Origin: an uncultured Spartobacteria bacterium
GTDB taxonomy: Bacteria > Verrucomicrobiota > Verrucomicrobiia > Chthoniobacterales > Chthoniobacteraceae
Direction: 5' to 3'
DNA: 38,175 nucleotides
Assembly (NCBI GenBank): GCA_903916085.1
Contig: CAIWVL010000096.1
Coordinates: 1 to 38,175, forward strand
Below, piece by piece: positions 18,552 to 28,035 of the stretch; positions within the stretch are counted from its first letter, which is position 1, and each line of letters starts with the position of its first letter. Below the pieces are notes generated by a model, which was not told where the DNA came from, made no database searches, and saw only the letters and a list, made by a program, of their open reading frames with translations. Position numbers and translations under genes: made by a program.

Positions 18552-19622
18552 TTACTCTGTCCCCACTCCAAGCACATCGCCGTAGTAGGTCTCCAAAAGC
18601 AGAGTCGCTTCCTCGTTGGAATCCCCCAATTCCGCAAGCCAGCGGTCCATAGTCGCTTCGGGAGGTCCCGGAAAACGGTGGGCGATCATTTCCAGAATTT
18701 GGGGACGCCCCGGCACATTGAGTAGAAGTGCCAAAAAGAAACGGTGCTCTGGCTCCGTAATGTACCCTCGCAAAGCCACGAGAGCGTCGCGCCTGAGGAT
18801 TTCCTCGAGAGTTGGCGCAACGAGTGGCGCCAGACGGCCGTGCTTTTGGGCGAAGATGTCCCAGACGGCATCCCAACATTCTAGGTTTTGGAGATGCGCG
18901 ACCCCGTTTTGCAGAATGAAAAAGCCGCGTTCAAAGTCCAGTTCGGCGACCATTTCGGACACAATTTCCTCGTATTCGGGATCTTCAATAGCCTCGTACA
19001 CATCAAGGATTTGCTTACGACGGTTGGTCAGGGCGTCCGCGTGGAAGGGGTCCACGGCAAGGTGCGGCGGCAGGTAGGTGAACTGCGGACCTGTGCCCGG
19101 ATCCGTATGGGTGCGCACAACGACCGTGATCGAGGGCGAGTCCAGGTGAAACAGGGAGTGGACGAAGCCTGCGCCTGAAACAATCTCGACGGTGCGCCCA
19201 GTTTCAAGCAACTGCGTATCAAGCACGCGCAGGTTGCCGACACGCAAATGGGCGGAGATGGACTCGGCATCCTCGAAGGCAAATCGCGAGTGGAGGCTGG
19301 AGCCTTGCAGAACATGGAACGCGCCCGAAAACATGTGCTGATGAATGTCGGTCGTGCCATCCAGCCAGAACAACAACTGGATGTAAAAACGCGGGTTATC
19401 GTAAACAACGAGCTCCGGTTGGCCAAAGGCGGACTGGGTTTGAAAGGGTTGCTGATCCTCCAAAAGGAAGTCGCGCAGCAATTCACGTATGTCCACCACC
19501 TCCGAAGGCGGGTTTTCCTCTAGGGCGACTCGGGCAATGGCGGGGAAGGCCGTGAGCGAAAAGTTTTCGGCTTTCCAGCGGGCAAGGACGGTGTGGCCAA
19601 GTTGAGTAAAAAAAGGGTGCAT
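18552..19622 (-). CDS. Cupin-like protein of unknown function (start set to MHPFFTQ)
   Basis: 'TTDIHQHMFSGAFHVLQGSSLHSRFAFED' resembles a cupin His motif; ATG at 19622 avoids overlap into upstream sequence. Confidence 0.7.
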   Translation of the reverse strand: MHPFFTQLGHTVLARWKAENFSLTAFPAIARVALEENPPSEVVDIRELLRDFLLEDQQPFQTQSAFGQPELVVYDNPRFYIQLLFWLDGTTDIHQHMFSGAFHVLQGSSLHSRFAFEDAESISAHLRVGNLRVLDTQLLETGRTVEIVSGAGFVHSLFHLDSPSITVVVRTHTDPGTGPQFTYLPPHLAVDPFHADALTNRRKQILDVYEAIEDPEYEEIVSEMVAELDFERGFFILQNGVAHLQNLECWDAVWDIFAQKHGRLAPLVAPTLEEILRRDALVALRGYITEPEHRFFLALLLNVPGRPQILEMIAHRFPGPPEATMDRWLAELGDSNEEATLLLETYYGDVLGVGTE

Positions 19623-19730
19623 AAGGGATGGATCGCGCGTTTCTACGAGAAATTGCACCCTAGACTGCGCCAGACCAAGGCTCGACTCTCCTTACAGAAA
19701 GTGTTGGCTTCCTCTCAGCCGCTTCCCCCC

Positions 19731-20894
19731 ATGCAAATCCGCCCCTTTATTATCGCTGGAGTCCTGCTCGCCAGCACCCTTTGCCACGCCCAAGACGCAG
19801 AGATCAACAGCCTTCTCCAAGTCGGCCCGGAGGCAGCCCATAACGCCGAGGCGACCAAGGCCGTGACCGCCCTCTCGCGACTCCCCGCCACGCAACTGCC
19901 CCGGCTCCTGTCCGCACTCAACCCTGCTAACGAGCTTGCTGCGAACTATCTGCGCTCCGCGATAGACACGCTCGTGGACCGCACCCTTCTCGCGCACGGA
20001 ACGCTACCCTTAGCGGAAGTGCGCGCCTTCCTTTTGGACATCCGCAATCAGCCTCGCGCGCGGCGGTTGGCCTACGAAATCCTGGCCCGCGTCTCACCTG
20101 AAGACGCGGCGAGCTTGCTCCCCAGCTTCGCGAACGATCCCAGCGTGGAATTGCGCTACGACGCCGTGGAACTCCTGATCCAAGCGGCCGATGCGCTTAA
20201 GAACACAACGGACAAGGAACCCGCGCTCAAGGCTTACCGAGCCGCGCTAGATTGCGCCCGGCACCAGACCCAGATTGAGAAAATCGCAAGTGAACTCAGG
20301 GCGTTGGGCGTTGAGGTAGACCTGCAAAGGCACTTCGGCTTTATCGCTCAATGGAAACTCATCGGGCCCTTCGACAACACGAACTTAACCGGATTTGACA
20401 CCGTGTTTCCGCCCGAAAAAGAGTTCCAACCAGATGGCGAAACCGAGGGTAAATCGGGCAAAGTGCGTTGGGTGGAAGTGTCCAGTACACAGGAGTATGG
20501 AAAAGTTGACCTGAACTCGGCGCTGGGCGAACTAAAAGAGGTCACAGGCTACGCCACCACCGTGTTCAACAGCCCGGTGGAAGGGTCAGCTGAAATCCGG
20601 TTGGGCTGCAAAAACGGATGGAAGATCTGGCTCAACGGCCAGTTCATTTTTGGTCGGGACGAGTACCATCGGGGCGCGCGGATTGATCAGTACCGGTTGC
20701 CCGTTACTCTGAAGAAAGGGGCAAACACCTTGCTCGTGAAAGTTTGCCAAAACGCGGACAACAAAGACTGGACCCGCGAGTGGGAGTTTCAACTGCGCAT
20801 CTGCGACGCCGCTGGTACTGCCATTTTAGCCACCGACAGGCCGCCCACTGCGAGTCCTACGGGAAAAGGAAAATCTGGTTCAGCAAAAAACTAA
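19731..20894 (+). CDS. Secreted protein with HEAT-like N-terminal half and PA14/jelly-roll-like C-terminal half
   Basis: Signal peptide MQIRPFIIAGVLLASTLCHAQD at 19731 (track start at 19593 is upstream); C-term 'KNGWKIWLNGQFIFGRDEYHRG...LKKGANTLLVKVCQ'. Confidence 0.75.
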   Translation: MQIRPFIIAGVLLASTLCHAQDAEINSLLQVGPEAAHNAEATKAVTALSRLPATQLPRLLSALNPANELAANYLRSAIDTLVDRTLLAHGTLPLAEVRAFLLDIRNQPRARRLAYEILARVSPEDAASLLPSFANDPSVELRYDAVELLIQAADALKNTTDKEPALKAYRAALDCARHQTQIEKIASELRALGVEVDLQRHFGFIAQWKLIGPFDNTNLTGFDTVFPPEKEFQPDGETEGKSGKVRWVEVSSTQEYGKVDLNSALGELKEVTGYATTVFNSPVEGSAEIRLGCKNGWKIWLNGQFIFGRDEYHRGARIDQYRLPVTLKKGANTLLVKVCQNADNKDWTREWEFQLRICDAAGTAILATDRPPTASPTGKGKSGSAKN

Positions 20895-20910
20895 TCCCTT
20901 CCCCCAAAAC

Positions 20911-22149
20911 ATGAAGTCTTCCCTTACTCTCAGGCTGCTCCTTCCAATGTGCGCAGTGGCTTGGATGCCGCCGAGCCACGCGGCCGACTGGCTCCAATTT
21001 CGCGGCCCAAACGGGAGCGCTGTTTCGCCGGAGGCGGGTCTACCCAGCGCGCTTTCTGAAGCTGCGGTTACCTGGAAAACGCCCCTACCGGGGAGAGGCA
21101 TTTCGAGTCCGCTGGTGATTGGCGACCGGATTTACCTCACAGCATCCAGCGGTCCCGAGCAGGATCGGTTGCATGTGCTATGCCTGCGCGCTTCGGATGG
21201 CGCGCGGATTTGGGAACGCCAGTTCTGGGCGACGGGCCGTACGATGACGCATGCCAAAATTTGCGTCGCCACTTCCACGCCTTGCAGTGATGGAAAGCAT
21301 CTATTTGCAACGTTTTCCTCCAATGACGTGGTCTGCCTGGATCTGGAGGGGAACCTCGTTTGGCTGCGCGGCCTGACCCGCGATTATCCAAATGCCAGTA
21401 ACAGTTTAGGAATGGCGTCCTCGCCGGTTCTGGCAGGCAACACGCTGGTGCTCCCTGTGGAAAGCGACAGCGAATCTTTCGCTGTCGGTCTCAACACAGA
21501 AGACGGTTCTAACCGCTGGAAGATCGCAAGGCCGAAGGCGTCCAACTGGTGTTCGCCGGTTCTTGTACCCGGCGCAAACGGAGCCACTGGTGTCGCCCTG
21601 CTGTCTGGCGCGGAAATGAGTGTGGTGGAGCCAGAGACCGGCAACACGCTGTGGAAATTTAGTGGAGGCGGCTCCAACATGGCCTCTGCCACGGTGACGG
21701 ACGGAGCGATTTATGTGCCCACCAAGGGCACAACGGTTCTGCGCCCACCCGCCGTCGGGGCGGAACCGGAGGTGCTATGGCAAAACGCTCAGGCGCTCAG
21801 CTCCACAGCGAGTCCGGTAGTGTACAAAGGCCGCCTGTACACGGTGAACAACGCGGGAATCCTGAAGTGCACGAGCGCCACCGATGGAGCGAAAGTCTGG
21901 CAGTTGCGAACCACAGGTCCCTACAGCGCGACGCCCGTGGCGGCGGGTAATTTCATGTATTTGGTGAATGAAAAAGGCCTCTTGCAGGCGGTCGACATCA
22001 CCGCACCCGAAGGCGCACTCGCCTCTTCGCTAGATTTGCACGACACCTTCATCGGCACGCCGTCTGTTGGTGCAGGTGCGCTTTTTCTGCGCAGCGACAA
22101 GTTTCTGTATCACGTTGGTGGTCAATCGCTTGATGCGAGTAAAAATTAG
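20911..22149 (+). CDS. PQQ-binding-like beta-propeller repeat protein, secreted
   Basis: Signal peptide then 'ADWLQFRGPNGSAVSPEAGLPSAL...VTWKTPLPGRGISSPLVIGDRIYLTAS'. Confidence 0.9.
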   Translation: MKSSLTLRLLLPMCAVAWMPPSHAADWLQFRGPNGSAVSPEAGLPSALSEAAVTWKTPLPGRGISSPLVIGDRIYLTASSGPEQDRLHVLCLRASDGARIWERQFWATGRTMTHAKICVATSTPCSDGKHLFATFSSNDVVCLDLEGNLVWLRGLTRDYPNASNSLGMASSPVLAGNTLVLPVESDSESFAVGLNTEDGSNRWKIARPKASNWCSPVLVPGANGATGVALLSGAEMSVVEPETGNTLWKFSGGGSNMASATVTDGAIYVPTKGTTVLRPPAVGAEPEVLWQNAQALSSTASPVVYKGRLYTVNNAGILKCTSATDGAKVWQLRTTGPYSATPVAAGNFMYLVNEKGLLQAVDITAPEGALASSLDLHDTFIGTPSVGAGALFLRSDKFLYHVGGQSLDASKN

Positions 22150-22200
22150 TGACCTAGTGTTCAGGCTAATCACGCACCACTAGAATACATAGAGCAACAC

Positions 22201-22306
22201 AAAGAGCCGGAGGCTCTTAAGAAATTAGCCGGTGGTGATAGGAGCGCAGCGACTGGAACCACCGGTAGAAACCAAGCAAATGGCGGCGCGCCGGAGGTAC
22301 GTGAGA
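22201..22306 (+). repeat. Palindromic dispersed repeat, copy C
   Basis: AAAGAGCCGGAGGCTCTTAAGAAATTAGCCGGTGGTGATAGGAGCGCAGCGACTGGAACCACCGGTA...GGCGCGCCGGAGGTACGTGAG, near-identical to copy B core. Confidence 0.88.
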
Positions 22307-22378
22307 ATTCTGGGCATTACTGCCTACTAATCATTTGCAAATTCCTGCGCCCCTCTCTCACCTGATCTTCTCCCCCTT

Positions 22379-23287
22379 ATGTTCTCCCGACGCACCTTCC
22401 TTCAAAGCTCCGCCGCACTTCTGGCTGGAACTGCCCTCAAACCGGTTTCCGCAATGGCGGAAGCAGCTTCGCCGACAACGCCCGAAATCAGCGTCTTCAC
22501 AAAACACTTCCTCGGTCTTTCCCATGAGCAACTAGGTGAAGTGCTGGCTCGTATGGGCGTTACCGGAATTGAAGCTCCCATTCGCCCCGGAGGGCATGTG
22601 GAGCCTGCCCGCGTAGAAGAGGAATTGCCCAAATTTGTTGAAATCCTCGGCAAACACGGCGTGCGCATCACCATGCTCACCTCGGGTATCAACTCCGTTA
22701 GCACCGAGACCCACACCGAACGCGTCCTGCGCACAGCCGCCAAACTCGGCATCCCCCGCTACCGAACAAACTGGTACGCCTACGACAACAAGAAGCCTAT
22801 CTGGCCGCAATTCGATGCAATCCGGCCCCGCCTCAAAGAACTCGTGGCTTTGAGCAAAGAGATCGGGATTTTACCCTGCTACCAAAATCATTCGGGATCA
22901 AAGTTTGCAGGTGCAGGGATTTGGGACATGGCATTTCTGATGCGCGAGTACAAGGCGGATGAGTTCGCCTGGGCCTTTGACATCATGCACGCCACGATTG
23001 AGGGGAGCACCTCTTGGCCCACCGAGGTCGCTTTGGTGCAGGACCACATCGGGATGGCATTTTTCAAGAACTTCGTTTGGGAAGGAAAAGGCCATCGCAC
23101 TGCGCCCTTGAGCGAAGGAGTCGTGGGAAAAGCTTACGTGAATCAGCTCAAAGCCGGTGGATACACAGGGCCGGTCTGTCTCCATGTGGAATACTTGAAG
23201 GGGAACATCAACGACCCCGGGTATTTGGAAAACGCGATTGCAGCCACCCAAGCGGACATTGCCACCCTGCGCGAGTGGTGGGCTTAG
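22379..23287 (+). CDS. Sugar phosphate isomerase/epimerase (TIM barrel) with TAT-like signal
   Basis: 'MFSRRTFLQSSAALLAGTAL' leader; 'GILPCYQNHSGSKF', 'FAWAFDIMHATIEG', 'GPVCLHVEYL'. Confidence 0.87.
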   Translation: MFSRRTFLQSSAALLAGTALKPVSAMAEAASPTTPEISVFTKHFLGLSHEQLGEVLARMGVTGIEAPIRPGGHVEPARVEEELPKFVEILGKHGVRITMLTSGINSVSTETHTERVLRTAAKLGIPRYRTNWYAYDNKKPIWPQFDAIRPRLKELVALSKEIGILPCYQNHSGSKFAGAGIWDMAFLMREYKADEFAWAFDIMHATIEGSTSWPTEVALVQDHIGMAFFKNFVWEGKGHRTAPLSEGVVGKAYVNQLKAGGYTGPVCLHVEYLKGNINDPGYLENAIAATQADIATLREWWA

Positions 23288-24117
23288 GTGGCAGGGTGCT
23301 CCGCTCCGCTCTCGGAACGCGGGTTCACCGCATGAAACGTGTAGAAGGCGCCGGCTGCGAAGAAACTCCCCTCCTCATGGGCGCGCAGCTGGTGCTCTAC
23401 CCACGCTTTTCCCTCCGCCTCAGGAAGGATGTTTAGCGCGGGAATCAGCCGAGCATAGCCGCGCACGCTCGAGAGCCAAAAGTCCCCTCGTCCAGCCTCA
23501 GAGAGGATTTGAGACTCATGCCTACGCAGCTCAAAACCGGCATCTTTCAAATAGCGGGGCATTTGCCGGCAGATGTCGGGATGAGTGGCGATGGCGGAAA
23601 CGAGTCTGAAATCAATGTCCCGCATGGTGGCGAAATCGGGGTAAGCGAAGGTCGTTCCCGCATGATCGGCGTCGCACACGATGAGTCGCCCGCCGGGTTT
23701 GAGGATGCGGGCTGTCTCGCTTAGGAGTGCCGCGACGTCGGGCACATGGCTTAAGAGAGTGTGCATCAAAACGCAGTCAAAACTCGCGGTGGGATAGGGC
23801 AAAACACCTGGCTCGATTTTGTCCCAATGAATGCGGGAGTCCGGGGCAAGTGAGCGTGCGGCGGCAAGCAGCCGTTCGCTGATGTCCGCACCGTGCAGAC
23901 TGGACTCTGGGTGCAGGGATTTTTCCAACTCCCGAATAACGACACCTGTGCCGCAGCCCAGCTCCAAAAGACGCAGCGATTCATGAGTGGGCAACTCGGA
24001 GGCATAGGCGGTGATTAACCGAAGGAAGGCGGGGTGCTGAGCGCGTTCTTCGAGACGAGTGACCATGGCCTGAAGTGTGGCGTCACTTTGCTGATCGGGG
24101 TTGGTGTAGGGATCCAT
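23284..24117 (-). CDS. Class I SAM-dependent methyltransferase
   Basis: 'RLLELGCGTGVVIRELEKSL', 'FDCVLMHTLLSHVPDVAALLSETARILKPGGRLIVCD'. Confidence 0.92.
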   Translation of the reverse strand: MDPYTNPDQQSDATLQAMVTRLEERAQHPAFLRLITAYASELPTHESLRLLELGCGTGVVIRELEKSLHPESSLHGADISERLLAAARSLAPDSRIHWDKIEPGVLPYPTASFDCVLMHTLLSHVPDVAALLSETARILKPGGRLIVCDADHAGTTFAYPDFATMRDIDFRLVSAIATHPDICRQMPRYLKDAGFELRRHESQILSEAGRGDFWLSSVRGYARLIPALNILPEAEGKAWVEHQLRAHEEGSFFAAGAFYTFHAVNPRSESGAEHPAT

Positions 24118-24205
24118 GGAAGACGGATGAGAAAAGTAGATGAATTTCTTGAGGTTTGCGGACGGGAAACAGGGATCGGATGTCTGAATGTGCTAAGATG
24201 CAGGG

Positions 24206-25630
24206 ATGAATGACGTTTTGACTCTGCTTGCGCTCGCGATCTCCCTGCTGGGATTGATTGTGGGAGTGCTCGTGCTTTGGAGACTAAACAAGCTGCGACC
24301 AGATACTGAGTCCGAAGCCGTTCCCCTCGCTCTCGCAGCCCTCGGGGCTGACTTTGCCCGAATCCGCGAGGAACTCCAGCAGTTGAGCCGCGCCCACCGA
24401 GAAGAAGCCCTGAGCCAGCGTCAGGAACTCAACGGCCGATTGGAAACGGCGGCCACCTCGCATTCCTTGGTCGCCACGGCGCAGCAGAAATCGCTACACG
24501 AGCAACTGGCGGCCACTCGGGGAGAAATCACGCTGGCTGTGCAAAAGATGTCCCGCGATTCCATTGATACTCTGGCGAAGACGGCAGAGCGCATCAGTGC
24601 CCAACTGGCCCAAGAGGCAAAAAACAATGCCGACAACGGTGAAAAACTGCGGTCTGCCGTAGAGCTCAAACTTGCGAACATCCAGAGCGCAGCGGACGCG
24701 AAACTGGAGCAAATGCGGGTCACGGTGGACGAAAAGCTTTCGAGCACACTAAGCACGCGGCTTGGAGAAAGTTTCAAGCAGGTGTCGGATCGCTTGGAGG
24801 CGGTGCAGCAGGGGTTTGGGGAGATGAAGTCTTTGGCGGGCAATGTCACCGACTTGCGCCGGGTCATGACAAACGTCAAGACACGTGGGGTTTGGGGCGA
24901 GGTACAGTTAGGGAACCTTTTGGAGCAACTCTTTCCGCCGAGCCAGTACGAGCCCAACTTCAAGCCCAAGCCTCGCTCTGGCGAAATGGTGGAGTTCGCC
25001 CTGAAGTTGCCTGGCCCTGAGGGTGCTGGCGAACCCGTGTACCTGCCCATCGACAGCAAGTTCCCGATTGAAGACTACCAGCGTCTGGTCAACGCCGCTG
25101 AGCTGGGACAAGTCGAAGCTGTGAAAGCCGCGCAAAAGGCGTTGGAAAAAAGGATCTACAGTTGCGCAGCAGACATCCGTGACAAGTACATTGCCGTGCC
25201 CACCACGACAAACTTCGCGATCCTCTTTTTGCCTACGGAAGCCTTGTACGCCGAGGTCATTAAAATGCCTGGATTGCTGGAAGATCTCACCCGCAATTAC
25301 AAAGTCATCGTTCAAGGACCCACCACGTTTTCTGCCTTTGTGATGGCCCTACTCATGGGGTTCCGAACGCTTTCAATTCAAAAACGCTCGGCAGAAATCG
25401 ACAAACTGCTCGGCGCAGTTCGTACCGACTTTGGTAAGTTTACCGATCTACTCGGGAAGGTGGAGGACAAGCTGGACGAGGCAAAGAGCAACATCCACAA
25501 GGCGCGCCAGCGTTCGACCCAGATCGTCAAAAAGCTCGGACGCGTAGAATCTTTGCCTGAGGAAAAAGCGGCGCTCATCCTGCCCGATCCAGACTTTGAT
25601 CCTGATGCCATCCTTGAGGAGCAGGATTAG
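24206..25630 (+). CDS. rmuC: RmuC-family DNA recombination protein
   Basis: N-terminal TM, coiled coil, 'RGVWGEVQLGNLLEQLFPPSQYEPNF', 'LPIDSKFPIEDYQRL'. Confidence 0.95.
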   Translation: MNDVLTLLALAISLLGLIVGVLVLWRLNKLRPDTESEAVPLALAALGADFARIREELQQLSRAHREEALSQRQELNGRLETAATSHSLVATAQQKSLHEQLAATRGEITLAVQKMSRDSIDTLAKTAERISAQLAQEAKNNADNGEKLRSAVELKLANIQSAADAKLEQMRVTVDEKLSSTLSTRLGESFKQVSDRLEAVQQGFGEMKSLAGNVTDLRRVMTNVKTRGVWGEVQLGNLLEQLFPPSQYEPNFKPKPRSGEMVEFALKLPGPEGAGEPVYLPIDSKFPIEDYQRLVNAAELGQVEAVKAAQKALEKRIYSCAADIRDKYIAVPTTTNFAILFLPTEALYAEVIKMPGLLEDLTRNYKVIVQGPTTFSAFVMALLMGFRTLSIQKRSAEIDKLLGAVRTDFGKFTDLLGKVEDKLDEAKSNIHKARQRSTQIVKKLGRVESLPEEKAALILPDPDFDPDAILEEQD

Positions 25631-25652
25631 CATCCATGTAAACAAGAGAAGT

Positions 25653-25740
25653 GGAGTCTTTTGAGGAATTAAGTTCGTGTTTTGAGCGGTGGTTCAGATC
25701 GTGCCAGGCATCACTACGGTCTAATTTCGTAAGAGACTCC
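25653..25740. repeat. Diverged palindromic element related to repeats A-C
   Basis: GGAGTCTTTTGAGGAATTA at left; reverse complement of right end is GGAGTCTCTTACGAAATTAG; centre has GCGGTGGTTC. Confidence 0.55.
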
Positions 25741-25799
25741 AGCCCTATTACTTGCATTTCGCTTTGCTCTGGAGGGGTGCCTCCGCATAACATCGGCCC

Positions 25800-26768
25800 A
25801 TGCCCCTAGCTGCCCCGGACGCCCTCGCCTTGCTGGCCCAAGCGCACGCCCACAACCGACTCGCACACGCCTACTTGATCACTGGCCCCAAGGGCAGTGG
25901 AAAACGTGAACTGGCCCTCGGACTGTGCGCCCTACTGCTAGGCTGCAAACCCGAAGACGCACTCATCCATCCCGACGTTCACTCCATCGCGCCGGAATCC
26001 AAATCTCGCAGGCTCCTAACAGACCAGTTGCGCAGCCTGGAAGCTGCCCTCCAGATGCGTTCGGCTCAAGGTGGGAGTAAGTTCGGGATCATCTTTGAAG
26101 CGGACCGCCTTCAGCCCCAAGCTGCGAATGCTTTTCTTAAAACGCTCGAGGAACCCCCACCCGATACGCATCTATTGCTTCTGAGCGAACTGCCCGAACA
26201 ATTACTAGAAACGATTCTGTCCCGGTGTATCGAGATCCCACTGCGAGTCAGCCAAAAAATCGAGCGCGCAGAGTCGGCAGTAGCAGCGGCCACGCTTATC
26301 TCAACGTTTTACACCTCGAGAAAACCAGATCTTCAAGGTGGCCTGTGGTTAGCGCAACAACTCCAGTCGTTGCTGGCCGAGACCAAGGACAAAATCAAAG
26401 AGGCAGCCAACGCCGCATTCAAGATTGAGGAAAAACAGTACAAACAAACGGCAGATCCCAAGTGGTTGGAGCAGTTGGAGGAAACCCACGCTGCACGCAC
26501 TGAAGCCGCCTACCTTGGCGAACGCACTCGATTGCTGGAGGTGCTCGAAGCGTTTTGGACAGACGTCCTTTTGTGCCAGCACGGCCATACGGCGCGTCAC
26601 CTTCCGGAGTGCGCCGAGCACGCAGCGCGCGTCGCCCATGCCCTAGGAGCGGACGAGTCCCTAGCGCGAGTCCAGGCAACAACCCGGATGCGGGATCACC
26701 TAGCCATGAGTGGGGTGAACGAGGCGTTGGCCTTGGAATACGGGATTTTGTGCGCGTTTGCTCCTTAA
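25800..26768 (+). CDS. holB: DNA polymerase III delta' subunit-like clamp-loader protein
   Basis: 'HAYLITGPKGSGKRELALGLCALLLGC', 'KFGIIFEADRLQPQAANAFLKTLEEPPPDTHLLLLSELPEQLLETILSRC'. Confidence 0.9.
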   Translation: MPLAAPDALALLAQAHAHNRLAHAYLITGPKGSGKRELALGLCALLLGCKPEDALIHPDVHSIAPESKSRRLLTDQLRSLEAALQMRSAQGGSKFGIIFEADRLQPQAANAFLKTLEEPPPDTHLLLLSELPEQLLETILSRCIEIPLRVSQKIERAESAVAAATLISTFYTSRKPDLQGGLWLAQQLQSLLAETKDKIKEAANAAFKIEEKQYKQTADPKWLEQLEETHAARTEAAYLGERTRLLEVLEAFWTDVLLCQHGHTARHLPECAEHAARVAHALGADESLARVQATTRMRDHLAMSGVNEALALEYGILCAFAP

Positions 26769-26770
26769 AA

Positions 26771-26899
26771 CGCCTAAATTAACTCAAAAAAGAGGGGTCA
26801 CGCGGAAGCGCGGAGAGCGCGGAGAAATTACGGAATAAACTTCGAAATGCGTTTTATAAAAGCTCCGCGTTCTCCGCATGACGGTGCCTTTTTTAGGCG
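26771..26899. repeat. Nested inverted-repeat element in convergent intergenic region
   Basis: Outer CGCCTAAA (26771-26778)/TTTAGGCG (26892-26899); inner GCGGAGAGCGCGGAG (26810-26824)/CTCCGCGTTCTCCGC (26863-26877), 14 of 15 paired. Confidence 0.75.
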
Positions 26900-26947
26900 G
26901 TCTTAAACACACTCCAGTTCTGGGGACGAAACGCAGCTGAGGGCAAA

Positions 26948-27505
26948 CTACATCAGCCCGAGCTTCATTTTTCCCACCTCACTAATCATGGACTGGTTCC
27001 AGGCAGGATCCCACACGACTTCTACCTCCGCCTCGGCCACGCCGGGAATAGCAAGGATCTTCTGTTCGGCCTCGCGGGCGATAACAGGGCCCATACCGCA
27101 ACCGGGCGCGGTGAGTGTCATTTTAACGAGAACCTTCGCGGGAGCCTCTGAGGGCTGGTCGATGACACAGTCGTAAACCAAGCCCAAATCAACGATGTTC
27201 ACTGGAATTTCTGGGTCATAGCACGTCTTCAGTTCAGTCCAGACGGAGGCCTCGTCTACTCGTACATCCGACTGGGCGGGAGAAAGCTCGCGTTTTGCAA
27301 AAGCAGACTCCAGCCCGAGAGCATCGGCATTTTCGTCAGTGATACGGGCCAAACCGTCTGCCGTAGCCACGGTGTAGCTGCCGCCTAACGCTTGAGTGAT
27401 GGCGACCGTCGAGCCCTTGGGCAGGACAATCATTTCGCCGCTAGGAATACGGATCGCCTCGCAGTCGCGCGTCAGGACTTTCTCGGTGTTTTCGTGCATG
27501 GTCAA
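26948..27505 (-). CDS. sufT: Fe-S cluster assembly protein SufT
   Basis: 'LTRDCEAIRIPSGEMIVLPKGSTVAITQALGGSYTV' plus MIP18/DUF59 'ELKTCYDPEIPVNIVDLGLVYD'. Confidence 0.93.
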   Translation of the reverse strand: MTMHENTEKVLTRDCEAIRIPSGEMIVLPKGSTVAITQALGGSYTVATADGLARITDENADALGLESAFAKRELSPAQSDVRVDEASVWTELKTCYDPEIPVNIVDLGLVYDCVIDQPSEAPAKVLVKMTLTAPGCGMGPVIAREAEQKILAIPGVAEAEVEVVWDPAWNQSMISEVGKMKLGLM

Positions 27506-27517
27506 AAGTAGTTTGAG

Positions 27518-28015
27518 TTAAGCGGAAGCTGAGGGCGTCTTGAAGACAATCTGTACCTTTTGAGCGGGATCGGAAGCGGGCTTGAAGCTGTCCCGGAGGG
27601 AGTGCGCTTGAGCTGGTGCCTCTACCACAGGCTCGGGAGCTGTGCTTGGCACAAGAGCAGAACGGAGCGCGCTTTCGACCAATTGCGCGCAGTGAATTTT
27701 CATGGGAGGCAATGCGCCCAAAGGAGCAGAAAGGTCGTTGCTAGACATGAGGAGAGCCTCCTCCACCGTTTTCCCGGCCACGAGTTCTGTAGCGACGCTC
27801 GCGACGGCGATCGCGGTCTCGCAACCGAAGGTTTGGAAAGTCGCGCGGTCAATGATTTTACGCCCCTCGGGGTCTTCCTTGAACTTGACCCACATCCGGA
27901 GCATGTCCCCGCACCCGGGAGAACCGGCGGTCCCCACAGCATCCGCCCCCACCATTTCCCCAAGATTTTTGGGATGAGAAACGGCGTCTTCAATTTTTTG
28001 TTGCAAGTCGTTCAT
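27518..28015 (-). CDS. NifU/IscU/SufU-like Fe-S cluster scaffold protein
   Basis: 'GSPGCGDMLRMWVKF', 'ATFQTFGCETAIAVASVATELV', 'PPMKIHCAQLVESAL' conserved cysteines. Confidence 0.9.
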   Translation of the reverse strand: MNDLQQKIEDAVSHPKNLGEMVGADAVGTAGSPGCGDMLRMWVKFKEDPEGRKIIDRATFQTFGCETAIAVASVATELVAGKTVEEALLMSSNDLSAPLGALPPMKIHCAQLVESALRSALVPSTAPEPVVEAPAQAHSLRDSFKPASDPAQKVQIVFKTPSASA

Positions 28016-28035
28016 AAAGAGACATCACGGGGGAT

